Both the position numbers and the translations under genes were made by a program. A stretch of 64,000 nucleotides of DNA from Durusdinium trenchii (lineage: Eukaryota; Sar; Dinophyceae; Suessiales; Symbiodiniaceae), in NCBI GenBank assembly GCA_963970005.1, contig CAXAMN010025695.1, forward strand, positions 371,317 through 435,316. Reading direction: 5' to 3'. Positions 42,593-54,600 of the stretch are shown here, piece by piece. The stretch's first letter is position 1, and each line of letters begins with the position of its first letter. The notes beneath the pieces were generated by a model. It saw only the letters and a program-made list of their open reading frames with translations, was not told the DNA's origin and searched no databases.

Positions 42593-45500
42593 GAGCTTCG
42601 GCGGTCCATGAACGGCCGAAAATTGTATTTCAAGCGTGGTTCGATGATGAAGGTTGAACCTTGGTGAATTGAGCCCCAAAATATCCCAAAATTCAGTTTT
42701 GTTTCAATCAACTTATTGGTGTTCAACTAGTTGAACACACCAAATGTTTTCTCAAGACTGGCTTTTTGGTGCTAAGCCCATGTTTGCTGTATGTGCGGGG
42801 TGGGGAAGTGCCGCTGTCCAATCTTTTCCTTGTTGTTTTCCTGTGAAAGGTTTGAAGTAACGACCTCGCCCTCTTGGATCTTCGCCACATTTGCGTAGTA
42901 ATGCCGTCACTGTTGCTGAAACGATCTCCCTCATTGGCCCCTTATCAACTGGGAATGCATGATGGCAACATATGGCAACCAATGCGGGATCGATGTGGGG
43001 GCATCCGGCATCGGCATGTTCTTGTGATCGATCTTCCAGGCCACATCTATTACTACAATCAGCAGACCGGCGAGACGTCTTGGGAGCTGCCGTCCGTGCA
43101 CGCAGCACCTTGGAGACCAGTGGAGAGATTAAGATACTTATGATTCTGATGATGATGATTATCATTATGTCAATTATGTTTTGTGGAGTCACCATCAAGT
43201 GCCAAACAGGATTCCGAGAAAGGCCATGGATTCTCTTTCTTTGTTCTGAAGCCCCAGTGTTTTCGAGAGCTTCTTTTGTGGAACTACACCGGCGGGACCG
43301 ACGTGTGATGCAGTCCTTGAGCCAGCTACACGAGGTCCAAAGGCGTCACAGGGATCTTGTTTTTTTCTCACTCGGCTGGTGGAACTGCCCAGTCTTTCAG
43401 CATCCCAGTCCAGTCAGGTCCCAGGTGTCGCTGTTCCACGTTACACTTGTTGAAAGATTGTTCAGACCCTATGCACATGTTTGCGCTTCCAATGGTGTGG
43501 CCATTCAAACCACCAAGACACCTTCCCCAAGATCAGATGTTTGAATGCTCGCACCAAGGCTCAGCCAGCAGCGATGGGCGCAGAGAATCCTTTGAACCCC
43601 TTCGCGCAGGCGGAGGCCCAGTCCATGAAACCATGGATCCGGAGATCGAGTTCGTCATAGTAACAAAGGGCATCGCTACTAGTATCTTCTTGTTACTAGT
43701 CATGACAGGAGCTACTACTAGATCTAGTAGCGTCCTTGCTACTAGTAGCGATGCCCTTTGTTACTAGTAGCTTCTTGTTACCAGGTTTGGCCCAAGATTC
43801 AGGGAACATATATGAAGACGGAAGACGTATTTGGAAGTGTGAGCATTCTTGTACGTTGTGGGTTCCTTGGGGGGGTTGTTTTGTGACCCAGTACAGTAAT
43901 CGCATGCAATCGCCATTGAGCCCACTGAACTTGACCAGTCTGAAGGCGGACAGGTGCTCGAATACAAAACTCTTTGTGGGGTCCACTTCCAGTTTGCTGG
44001 TTTTCTGGCACGATCTGGTTCTGCATCAGCAAGCCAGGGCAATGCCATTGGTCATTGATTGTTTCTCCACATCCTGTTGAAAGCTGTCCTGGGCCACGAT
44101 GCGTATGCTTCGCCGGCCCCAAGAGCGGAAAGGAAGCAGCTCGAATGCAGCGGCAACAGTATGAGGAGCTGAGTGAGCGATGTCGACGGGTCGAGCGATG
44201 TCGTTTTTACATGATGGACTGGATGTCGAACACTTTGTGCCGGAAGATGTTCGTGGAACCTGAAGAATTTTTGCTGCAGGTGTCAGAGGTAGGCTTCGGA
44301 TATTTTTATGCCGTGGCCAAAAATCACTGGAAAATAGCATATAGCATGCAAGATTCACGCACCATGGCTTTGTGTTTCATGCCATTGTTGTTTGGGTTCC
44401 AACTATGCATGGACCACACCAACTTTACCATTCATGCCGTGCGTGATGCGCCGGTGTTTGACTGAGTGGAAGCGCAAGCACAAGTGCCGGCTCACAGTGA
44501 GGGCAGGTCCAGGATGGTAAATGATAATCTCTAACTCAAACCCGAACAGCCAACATAGGTCCAGAGTCAAGAAGGAATCCAGCAGGCCCCAGATTCGTCC
44601 GACTACTTGAACCAGATCCACCTGCCTTTGAACCAGATCCTCCGCAAGTTCCATCTCGAGACTTCGAGACGTTTAATTAACAAAGTGGGAGTTTTTTGTG
44701 GAATGTACCTAGTACATCCTAGTACCTGGTGCGCCTTATTGCGCTTCTGTGTTGAACAGGACCGGTCGTGGCGAGATCTGATTCCAGGTGTGTTTCACCG
44801 GGAGGGACCCGATTTCAGCGCTGAAGCACGCGGGCGCAACGGGTCACAGCGTTGCAGGATGCTTTGCGACAGATGCAGCAAGCAGAAGAGCAAGCCAGAC
44901 AACAAAGAGAACAGCCTGGAGTCTTGGAGCCTTCTCGCATCTTTTGACTGAAGCCGCTAGTGCCGCTAGTGTTTATTTATATTTATTTGATACTGTACTG
45001 TAATTCTTGCCCATGTGGTCAGAAGGAGGAAGCAACAAACATGCCAATCAGTTGTTGCATGTCGCGAGGCATGGCAGAAGCATGTGGGTGCAACGTGGGG
45101 TAAACACGGCAGACTAATCTAGAGAACGAAGGCTGGATGAACTGAAAATGATGGACAATGATGCCCACAAAGACCAACCAACTGAGAGCCTTTGCTTTAG
45201 TGGCACCGTGGCACATGCTTAGCAAGAGGTTTCACGCGGCATGGAATGCCACCAAGTTTATTTTTTCAAAGCTATCGCCTCAAAACATTGTGTAGTGCTA
45301 TGCTAGCAGCTATACTGTGTATTTGATGACTGAAGGTAGTGTGTTCAAGCACAGTTATGGAGCTGAGGCTGTTTGCATCCAGTACCAGAATGTTTGCCAC
45401 ACAATGTTCACAAAAACATAGTTTTTTATGTTTTTCGGTCAGGGGTGCTCAGAAAGCTGGCATTGTCACTCCAAGCGGCCAGATTATAGCCCTAGCTGAG

Positions 45501-47795
45501 GTGGGACCAGATCTATGCTCAACACTTTGTGGCCGGCTCGGATGAGTCAAACGACTCAACCCTATTTGTTCCACATGACTTTAAATGCTTTTACGTTCAA
45601 AATGTTGGCTTGCTTTTGTTCCCTTGCGGCCCCATACCATGTTTGTCATTACCGGTCTGTGTTCAAGCTGTGAAGCTCTATTTCCTGCCCCTTGGATTGC
45701 GATCCTACGCAATAAAGTTCTGTTCATGGACGTTCGATGAAGGTTTTCTCGTGTTTGAGCCGAGGCCTGGTACCAGCAGCAGCAACAGCAACAGGCAACA
45801 TCCTCGGGGGCGGTAACATGACATTGTTATTATATATTATATCATATAATGTTGTTGTAATATATAATATATATATATTTTTTGTGATTTTGTGCATTAC
45901 AGTATGTTATTTTGTTGTGTTGTACATTTTGTTGAATACCATACTCATTGTTCGTCATAATCCTCAGAAAGCCGAAATGTTGTGAACCAGGTGTCAGCGC
46001 CAATGACCCCAGCAGCCTACTATATACTGTATTTCAGCGTTAGACTCATGGTCGCGGTCGCAACAAAGAGTCAGCTCATATCTATGAACAAGACAAACCG
46101 GCCACATGGCATCATGGAAAATAAATATTTGTTGCCTGTAAGATGAGTTTGTTCGATGATCCTTTTAGATCCACTCGTCCATTCAGTCATTTATTCATGA
46201 ACCTGTCCATTTCCATCTATGCCAATGCGTGAGAACTTCTCCTTCGCCTGAGTGAGTGGTGCCCATAAACACAGCACGACGTCTTATCACCGGCCTGAAA
46301 TGAAGAATGACAAGTGAATCTTTCCATTGATCAGCAAGCCCAACAGGCACAGGCTGCTGCCCAGCAGGCACAAGCTGCCGCAGGGTCCACTGGGCCAAGC
46401 CCAGAGGGTGCTGCAGCGGGGCTTGTACGGATGCCGAGGATGAACGGGTGAACAAGCGGTCACAAGCCATCAGATTCAATGTTGGAGCAGTGCTGAATCA
46501 TTAAAACATGATTGGTTTATATTGGTTGTGTAACTCCATTGCAAGGAGTTATGGTTGATGTATTTGTGCAAACTCAGGTGCCACCCAGCTTGCATGCCAC
46601 GATGGAGGACATTCGCCAGTGGCATGCTGCCCAACCCGGGCACCGTGGCGGTAGGGTGAGCGTAAGGATGCGTAAGGCATCGCACAGCTCCAGGAAGGAA
46701 AGCATCAGAGTGACACTACTGGCTTTTCATCGATGTTCGCGGCCTGGACCTGGCAAAACCAATTGCAAGAGCACGCCCTGAACTTGCCAGTTTGACTGGA
46801 GAGCGCAGCTCTCCGCAATATCTCAGGGATTTGAGACCATGGACTCCATGTGAAACGAAAACGAGCACAACATACCGGAGTGTATTTTCAATAGGGAGAC
46901 CTCCCTCCAGCCACGGCGATCGGTGTCGCTGTTCGTCACCCGGTGCAGGAGCAGATTGCTTTTGTCGGGGGCCGCAAGGGATGTTCAGCACCTGCGGTAT
47001 TGAAGTTCAGCACCCGCAAGGTTAACATGGAGTGGCACGCGCTTCTTGAGGGAGAAATGGGTGGCAAGCTGTGTAAGTGGTTCCAGGATGCTTGATGTCG
47101 GAAGTAGACATGCGCAATACATGTGCAACATGCAAATGAGAGCAATGTGGGGGGCAGGAGCCGAGCATTCGCCGGACGTATTGACCTTCCATGGATTCTT
47201 TTCGCAATGCAGTGCACGTTTTGACAGCAAGATCCTGAGGAGAGTCTGCTCGATCCAGATAGCAGATAGCCCTCACAAGCAAGCATTTGTTCCACCAAGT
47301 GGCAGCACAAGACACACGCTATACCTATACGTGCGTATGACATGATGTCACCTAAATGAAATGATTGAGTCCAAACGAGGAAACTGCACCCTGCTTCAAA
47401 GGCCATGAAGTGCAGTGTCGTGCAGGAGATGGAGGACAGATCCTTTGATTGGTTGCGGCCATGTGGTTCTTTTTCAACAGTGTGGATGTGTTAAAACACT
47501 TTAGTATGTCGTGTTGTTTTTGCTACTTCTTGCTTAGATTCCACGAAGATCCAGGAAGTGTATGACATTGATACAGTATCAGCATTGATATCCTGCGTTT
47601 GTCGCAAAGGAGATGATCAAGAGAGGTGCCTCTGTTGCCGACCGGAAGAAGGCCCTGATGGATGGTGAGCCTGTGAGCTGACATTCCATTGGTCAACGGA
47701 CGCAACACAACCCGAGACTCCGTCGGGCGTTCGGCCAGGCTTTGAAGGCTTGGCAGATCAAATGGCATCCAGACAAGAATCCCGACCAAGTGGAG
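42547..47795 (+). CDS. WW, coiled-coil, Gln/Ala-rich and J-domain protein (multi-exon gene span, incomplete)
   Basis: One predicted protein joins a protein-binding WW domain to a J-domain, the module that stimulates Hsp70 ATPase. The WW half-exons 42,547 and 43,040 meet through a split Gly codon: DWVSCQTAEG with HIYYYNQQTGETSWELP. There follow a Lys/Arg/Gln-rich helix (ELHRRDRRVMQSLSQLHEVQ), a charged helix (ARMQRQQYEELSERCRRVER), DALRQMQQAEEQARQQ, a Gln run, QAQQAQAAAQQAQAAA, VPPSLHATMEDIRQWH, and EMIKRGASVADRKKALM joined to ALKAWQIKWHPDKNPDQVE. HPDKNPD is the J-domain catalytic loop. Phases agree through most junctions; the join into the exon at 45,443 does not, so an exon is missing or misplaced there. 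The N-terminus and the J-domain's last helix were not found. Donors are GA, GT, GC and GT types. Role unknown; a co-chaperone adaptor is an inference. Confidence 0.65.
43040..43091 (+). CDS. WW/J gene exon (second WW half)
   Basis: Acceptor gatcttccag. The reading GHIYYYNQQTGETSWEL plus two bases of Pro precedes a GT donor. The two WW tryptophans are 22 residues apart, normal for the domain. Confidence 0.85.
43268..43352 (+). CDS. WW/J gene exon (basic helix)
   Basis: Acceptor ttttcgag in matching phase 2. The reading ASFVELHRRDRRVMQSLSQL continues HEVQRRHR. A GA donor is likely at 43,353. Confidence 0.65.
43565..43616 (+). CDS. WW/J gene exon (approximate end)
   Basis: Acceptor aaggctcag. 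The reading PAAMGAENPLNPFAQAE uses a GC donor at 43,617. Open reading continues to about 43,650, so the end is uncertain. Confidence 0.5.
43658..43766. repeat. CTACTAGTAG-type dispersed repeat, copy 3 (perfect inverted repeat)
   Basis: TAGTAACAAAGGGCATCGCT plus ACTAGTA at 43,658-43,684 is the exact reverse complement of 43,740-43,766. The arms are 27 nt and the loop 55 nt. A third partial arm (GTAGCTTCTTGTTAC) extends to 43,781. It sits in an intron close to the preceding exon's 3' end. Confidence 0.9.
44124..44279 (+). CDS. WW/J gene exon (charged helix)
   Basis: Acceptor gccggccccaag. The reading SGKEAARMQRQQYEELSERC continues to KMFVEPEEFLLQ and a GT donor. Fifty-two codons with coding-like composition. 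Confidence 0.7.
44858..44920 (+). CDS. WW/J gene exon (Gln-rich coiled coil)
   Basis: Acceptor agcgttgcag. The reading DALRQMQQAEEQARQQREQP ends G before a GT donor. Phase 0 on both sides. Confidence 0.65.
45443..45500 (+). CDS. possible WW/J gene exon
   Basis: Acceptor ttttcggtcag. The reading GAQKAGIVTPSGQIIALAE ends in GAG/GT. Its start phase does not match the previous exon, so either an exon between is missing or the boundary is off. Confidence 0.45.
45777..45794 (+). CDS. WW/J gene micro-exon (poly-Gln)
   Basis: Six Gln codons between acceptor cctggtaccag and a GC donor, phase 0 on both sides. The frame stays open to 45,818. Confidence 0.5.
46335..46412 (+). CDS. WW/J gene exon (Gln/Ala-rich)
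   Basis: Acceptor cattgatcag. The reading QAQQAQAAAQQAQAAAGSTG continues PSPEGA. GC donors are possible at 46,410 or 46,413. Confidence 0.65.
46578..46655 (+). CDS. WW/J gene exon (pre-J segment)
   Basis: Acceptor caaactcag. The reading VPPSLHATMEDIRQWHAAQP continues GHRGGR to a textbook AGG/GTGAGC donor. Phase 0 on both sides. Confidence 0.7.
47610..47660 (+). CDS. WW/J gene exon (J-domain helix I-II)
   Basis: Acceptor gtcgcaaag. Seventeen codons read EMIKRGASVADRKKALM. A GA donor keeps phase 0; the nearby GT donor would break the frame into the next exon. Confidence 0.7.
47739..47795 (+). CDS. WW/J gene exon (J-domain HPD loop)
   Basis: Acceptor gttcggccag. The reading ALKAWQIKWHPDKNPDQVE carries the essential HPD. 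GC donor. The following exon of the J-domain was not found before 48.5 kb. Confidence 0.8.
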
Positions 47796-48546
47796 GCGAC
47801 CTGGGGGCCCTCGGGCCGCGCCTGGGGGCCGAACCTCGCACGCGTGCACCGCGCCAAACCGCGCGTGCAGAGCTTGGGCTCGGGGGCCAAACAACCAGTT
47901 GGGGGACCCACAGGAAGAGAGGACATCTCCGGGAGGACTTCGGTGAAGCAAACGGACCACTACAGTGGGACTGTGATGTTGGTTTGCAAGAAGCACGAAG
48001 GGGACTTCTATAGCTTGTCAAAGTGTTTGTGCTTGTTGATAGCGAGGCCATTTCCTTGTCACTGTGAGGCTTTTGTTTTAATTGTTGTTCACTTTCAACC
48101 AGGTGCTTTTTAAGACAGCCTGAAATCTAGAGGCTTTGCCTAGTCAGCCCTTGGGATGGCCTTGAGCAGTTGCCGAGTTGTCGATGGCGCCAAGGAAGAC
48201 GTGTCCATGTGTGTTGGAAACCCTTCCTCAAAGGCTTGCAAGACGACCTCTAAATGTATCTTTAAATTTTAAACCGACACAATTTTTGTAGGCTCTCCCA
48301 GATGTAAAGTTTCATGGGTTTGGGTTAGTTTGCTGTATGTTATATAGTTTTTTTTAAAAAAAACAACTATGCAAGCTGATTTCTGAAGCATGTGTTTACT
48401 CTCATCGATGGACTTGAATGACTGACACTCGCAGTGCCCTCCCGTCGTGCGCCCAACCCGCCCGCACGTGGCTTAGACAGTCGACTTGACCATCCGCCCC
48501 CCCGGTCCCGCATCCCGGCCGCGCGGAAGTGCGTCGGGTGATCACC

Positions 48547-48622
48547 ATGCCGCCCAAGAACGCTGCGCCCAAGAATGCCGCGCAGCGGCAGACACCGCCG
48601 CCTGAAGGCCGGGCGGATCGCC
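48547..48622 (+). CDS. DNAI1: dynein IC exon 1 with start codon
   Basis: ATG in atcaccATGc. The reading [20 protein letters not shown] continues GRADR, a basic Pro/Ala tail. Ends at 48,619 (GC donor) or 48,622 (GA donor); both give phase 1, as exon 2 needs. Confidence 0.65.
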
Positions 48623-51600
48623 GATTGGAGAAGAGTAGCTTCTTGTTACTAGTAGTACGGCCAGGAGCTACCAGTAGCGTCCTTGCTCCTAGTATCGATG
48701 CCCTTTGTTACTTGTAGCTTCTTGTTCCCAGTAACTTGGAAAACTGTTGGATGTCATGTTCTTCTTTGGATGAGGGGCACGGGCAAAGTTGGGCACACTG
48801 TGGATGGCTTCGAGGACGATCTCTATGTGTGGCCCCCCTTCTAGAATCTAGAACAGCTTTGGATTTGGGGTTTTGTTCTTTTGCGGCTGGGCGTTTCAGT
48901 AACCTCGGAGACATTTTTGGAGCCCTTGGAGTGCCTGGGAAGACTGGTACCAACATCCTAGTTTGGGCAACCCGGTTTTATGCCTACATTGTTTTCTTTG
49001 CTGCATATGTATCCCATGTTTGCATCCGCATGTTCTTCAATTTCCAGGGAGAGAGGGAAACTACATGGACGGCGAAGACAAGGGTATCCTTTGCAGAAAG
49101 GGTGCCATAAGTTCTTTATCAACATTCAACTGTAGAGGGTGGACCAGAAAGTTTGCCCTCGACAAAGCTGCATACCCTGCTCGGCACCATTTGGCTGAAA
49201 TCCTGAAGTGAATCGAGGGCATATTGTTTATATACTCAGTCTGAGTTTGGTTGAGGGTCCTGACTGAATATGACATTTCGGCCGTGCGAGTCGCAGGTGG
49301 CGATGCTGCAGAGGAGCTTGGTGATGACTATGACATGCCTGTGATCGTGAAGGTGAATGGGACAGAACGGGACATGACAATCTCAAGAAAAGGCAGAACA
49401 CTTCAGGAACGACTGGAAATCATTGGTGTATTTTGATAAAGTTTGAGTTGATAGGTGTACTGTAACTTATACAATATGTCAACTATATAGCATTATGTAA
49501 TAATATATGCTATAGTATATAGATCCAAAGCAGGCTCGAAGAGTCTTGCAAGATTCACACTGGACGTTGTTTTCCGTTTGAGCAGAAGTTACGGTTGAGA
49601 GTTGATGAAAAAGAAAACAACCTCCTCGACTGCTAGATGCTTGTCAAATCTGAACAAGTATTAGTACATAGGCATCTCACTCTTTTTCCCCTCTCTCCTT
49701 GGTGTTGGGTATCATGTTGATGTTTTTGGTATATGTAGAGGTGTGACGATGTTTGAAGGCGAAAGTGTGCAAGGATTTCTGTCAGACGGATCCGGAATGA
49801 TGGAAATAGATACTGTATGATGCTGTTCCTGGCTTTTCCTGGGGCACCACCCCAGTCGACGTCGCTCAGACACCAAGAGACGTTCGGCGGGCAGGTGCGG
49901 CCAGATGATCAGCTCAACATCTCTCCAGAGGAGCGATATCCGACCGACGCGACGAATGGAGACGGACAAGCACCCGGTCATTTTTTCAGATGCACTAGGC
50001 CTCCCCCAAATCATCATGGAAGTGGATGGCATGGCCCCTTGAATCACCATTTTCCTCGACAAACAGGTGGTTTCACTTGCATGAATGTTCCAGGAAGTGT
50101 AATTAGTGATCGTGGCTCACCAGAGGGAACGATTACGGCCTTTTGCGCCTGACCCGATATCTTTTTTGTACCAAATGGTCGAACATGCTGTGTGAATCCT
50201 TCTTCTAGCCACTCAATGAGGATGCGCACCTGCAGACAAAGCAATTGGAGTGTGCATGCCATGACAGATTGCACCTACAGAGGAAGCATGCCATGCCATC
50301 AAATGACTGACTGACTCATAACCCTCGGGGGAATGATGTGCGACTGCCTCGTTTACTGTCATCGGTTCGGGTTACGGAACGGTCCGTGAGCTGGGTACCT
50401 GGCCTGGAAGATGGAAGCGGTGGTGAATCACCAAAAGGGAACTATAGAGTGGTTTTCTTGGGTTGCCCATTGACGAAGAGAAGCAAAGAACAGCAATGAC
50501 ACAAAATTGCAATGCCTCAGGGTGAATTTAAAATCCTTCTGGGCTGAAGGACAATGCGGCCAGAGTCTACTCCTGGAAACTAAAGAGCCCCCGTGGCTTG
50601 GGTAGGTGACATTTAGTGTTCCGGCAGGTTCTTGAGGCCAGGAGTTTGCTGTCGGCCGTCCTCTTCTGGGCAACGTCGCCCCGTCCATGGGGATGGGGCC
50701 AAAGTGTGCATATGTAGGCATCCCATCTGTGAAATCTTCACATAGCGCCATGATATGCTGGCACTTGGGGAACCACCAAGTTCTATTACCAATTTCCAAG
50801 GAGGCATAACTTTGCATCACCTCGACATGTTGAAAAGCCAGGACTTGGAGAAGGAAGTTCCACCTCGAGTGCTTTATCCGCTGAACCCACGGGCAGCGCA
50901 TAACACCACGCAACTCGGCCCAAGTTCGAAAGACGCGCTTGCGGGTTAGTTCACCCTCCCTAGCCCTAGCAGAACAGCGGCAGTCCTGTGTGTCTTTGTG
51001 TGTTGAATCAGCTTGTTTTTCAGTAATTATGTTTGTTTGTTTTGTTTGTGTGTGTGTGAGGGCTCTTATTCATTGCACAAAATCATTGCACAAAACCGGT
51101 GGCCTGCATGTGAACTGACAGGCCCGACTCTTTCGGCTGCTGCAATGGTAGGTTGGGAAGGACCCCTGGGCCCCGTCGGTTTTCCTGGTTCCATTTGGTT
51201 CCATTTGGTTCCGATGTTCTCGAGTCGCATCATGTGAACGCACTTCTTGGGGTGGGCAAGTCCGATTCTTGGACTTGCGGAGGGCAAGTCCGGTTTAGAA
51301 TCAGAAATAGCTCTGCCCGGTTTGGAATCAGAGCATAGTTCACCTACATCATATAGCTCCTTTCAGTGTCCTAGGTTAAGCATGCGGGCACAACTCGTGT
51401 GTTGGGGTCTTCATCCTGCGCCAATGGAAAAATCCAAAGGAACAGGGCTTGACACAGGAAACTGTTGTTTCTTGCTTTTCGATCTTTTAGGATTGCAGCC
51501 CTCCCGAATCACCCCAGGTTATATATTTGGTCAAGTTCTATGTTTCTGCGCCGTCGATTGATATTTCCATGATATATACTTTGCACAAGAGGTTTCGCAA

Positions 51601-54600
51601 CTCGCAACATCAGCTTGAATAGTCTTTAATTCTAATTACATGCGTTCCCATCACTCAGCAATTTATTCAGTAGCAAACTCAATGACCTGGTCCTGTTCAA
51701 AAAAAAATGACGGCTGAGGCAGTACTCCTTCAAAGAGAAGTGCTTCAAGGTGGATGAGCAGGCGGAAACCTCCCTGAAGATACTTCACCGAGCTGTCCGT
51801 GCTCAGACACGACCACGTGCCTGGAGATCCCCCCAAATCCGAGTTAGGGACATGTATATATTCGAAGATCGAACCAAGGTGTTTCTTTTGGGATGCATGC
51901 TCCGTTGGTAGCGATGCCCTTTTGTTACTACTAGTATCTTCTTGTTCCTAGTAGCAATGCCAGGAGCTACAAGTAGCGTCCTTGCTCCGTTCGTAGCTTC
52001 TAGAATTGCTACGTGATGTGGCCCCTTGGCCGGATGTGGCCATTTTCATCCATTTTCAAATCTTAGGGCGATCACTCTCACTCGGGCCGTCTCCGGCGAA
52101 CCCCGTTTTGCAGGTAGATCAAGTGGTCATGCATTTTGCAATGGACGGCCTGATCTTATTAAAGGAAAGCCCAGAGGCCATGGATCAGATCGAGGCCTGA
52201 TAGTCTGGGCTTTGATCAGGTATCAGGTGAGTGCCAGGTAAGAGATAAACCAGTTCGTAGGAGTTTTGCATCATGGTAATTGAATGTAATTAATTAGAGC
52301 AACAGTTTTGTCATTGTGTGCTTTCTGCACCAGGGCTGCCAAAGCTTTTGCTTTTGAAAGTTTAGGGACTGCTAGTGCTGCAGTGGAGGTTGCAGGCTAG
52401 TCACACCTCGAAGGCCACCTTGACAGATTCAAGGCCGATCATTCACGTTGGCAGCTGCATGGACGTCCGGTTCCGTGGCATTGTCGGCATGTCATTGGCA
52501 CTTTGATCATGATCTGATCTGGGCATGGGGACCAGGTCTTTGAGAAGAAAGAAGCGGAGCAGAATGAGAAGGAAGAGGCTGAAGCCATCGACGAGGATTT
52601 CGACCCGCCAGAGAACGAGAAGGAGCCCCTGACACCAATCCTTTGGTCGATTGCTGGGCATGCGTGTGCTCAAAAACCAAATCGAGCACAGAAGCCGACC
52701 AGCAAGCATGGTTTGAGAAGATAAGGCATGATAAGGCCATGTCTGCGACGCCTAGGATGCATCAACCTTTTTTAATGTCGTTGAAAGCAACCCCTGGCCA
52801 CGTGGCAGCTTGGGAAGGTGCTCATGGATCGCAGTTATCGGTCTTGTTTTGTGTTCCTTCTGGAGCGGTATTTGTGCGGCGAATTCGGAGTAAAGGAGTT
52901 GTTTGCCCGAAAGTTGTGCTCTATTTACCAACCTCAGCATGTCCAGAACCTTTGCAATCCTCATGTACCACACCCTAAACTTTGATTTTGTTTTGTTTCT
53001 CTCCGGCACGCAGGAGATTCCGGTTAAGAATCCCTTGCGTCCATGGGCATGCATGTGATGCCACCGGGAGCTTGGGGGGCGGAGAGGCTCGAAAGATTTG
53101 CTGGTCCGCCGGTCCGCCGGTCCTTATTTAGGCGTCGAGACCTTCAAGACCTTGCTGTCGGGGTAGGAATTGCATCCTATACCACTTCCTGTTGCAGACA
53201 GCTGTGTGGTTCAACATGTGTTTGATCAAGAACATATAAGGCCTAGAAGGAGCCATTGTCCAACAAAGCTGGACTGGACACAATAAGTCTCGTGCCTGGA
53301 GCAGAGTCCCGGCAGGGACAAAGAATGACAAAGATTTGGTCCCAGACCTGTTCGTGGGAACTCCATCCTGTTCGTGGCATTTTGTTGGTCCACATTTTGA
53401 GGGTCCAGGGGTCTTTGGAAGATTTCCAGGACCATTCAGTCAAAATGCGTGAGGTATATCTTTTGTTGCGGCGGGCGAGAAGCAAGAACGAACAATCATA
53501 CTTTTTGGATGTCAAACCACAACCGAATACAGAGAAACCAATAGGCAAGTGACCATCTCCATGGATTTGCTCATCGCAATTGCTAAATGGTGTCCTCTAT
53601 AGTCAGTCACCACATCAATCTTTCAGATGTTCTTCTCCCGCACCCCAGCTTGTTCCAGATTGTTAGGGAGCACCCGCTGCACCAGTTCCTATATCCGCTG
53701 TGGGCACAGTTCCAGCAAGGGAGTTCAACTACACCCAACAGTCCGAGTTGGCGAACGTGCCAAGGCAATCAGTTCAACTTCAGCGAACGTGCCGCGCAAT
53801 CGAAGAACGCCATCCTGCGTGAACGCTCCTGGACGACCGAGCCTCCGCCCACGACCAGGCGTTCGGTATAGGGCCGGGAGCGAAGCAATTCCAAGAGAGA
53901 GTGGCTGTCCATGCACGCATATCCACTCATAATGCACGTGTTTGGCAGCGACAGTGCTGGTTTGCTCGTTTCCTGTCGATGTGGGGCTGTTTCCTGTCAT
54001 GATTGGATTCTCATTATGGGTCACCGGGTCACATGCCATTTTAGATCAATTGTCCAGCCATGATGGCAGGAACTATGGCACGGTCACGCAATGGGAGATT
54101 TTTGATCAGTACATGGCGGAAATCGAAGCTGCCAAGGCGGGAATCAGTATGGGCGCGTCCTTCGGGCAGGAAGGCTAAATGGCCAAAGGGTTCAAGACTC
54201 GGACAATATTTCGACAAAGAACATCCCCAGAGAGGGACCTAGACCAAAAAGTAAAGGCTATAGAAGGAAAGCGTCAAATGATGAGGCAGGCTTCTACAGT
54301 TGCTGGCGTTGCGCAATGCATACTTTGAGAATCCACAAAGTCCTACCCGAGCTGATATGGATTGAAGACACCGCAAGTACTTCAAATGCCTGGAACAAAG
54401 CACTCCACTTTCACAGTGGAGTTTGGCATAGTTTGCGTCCAGGGATGCGCAATGCGCACACACAAACTAGCAGCAGCAGGTAAGGCTCCATTCCCTGGTG
54501 CTAGGAAAGGGAACTCCCCTTTTATGAAGTTTTGTTGTGGTGCAGGATAACGTCCGGCATACCATTTACAGCATCATGAGCCGCTTGATCATTTGCAAGG

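Noticed and set aside
48957..49211. Frames just before dynein exon 2 reading as separate small proteins
   Set aside because: No acceptor-donor pair or motif supports them; they lie within dynein intron 1.
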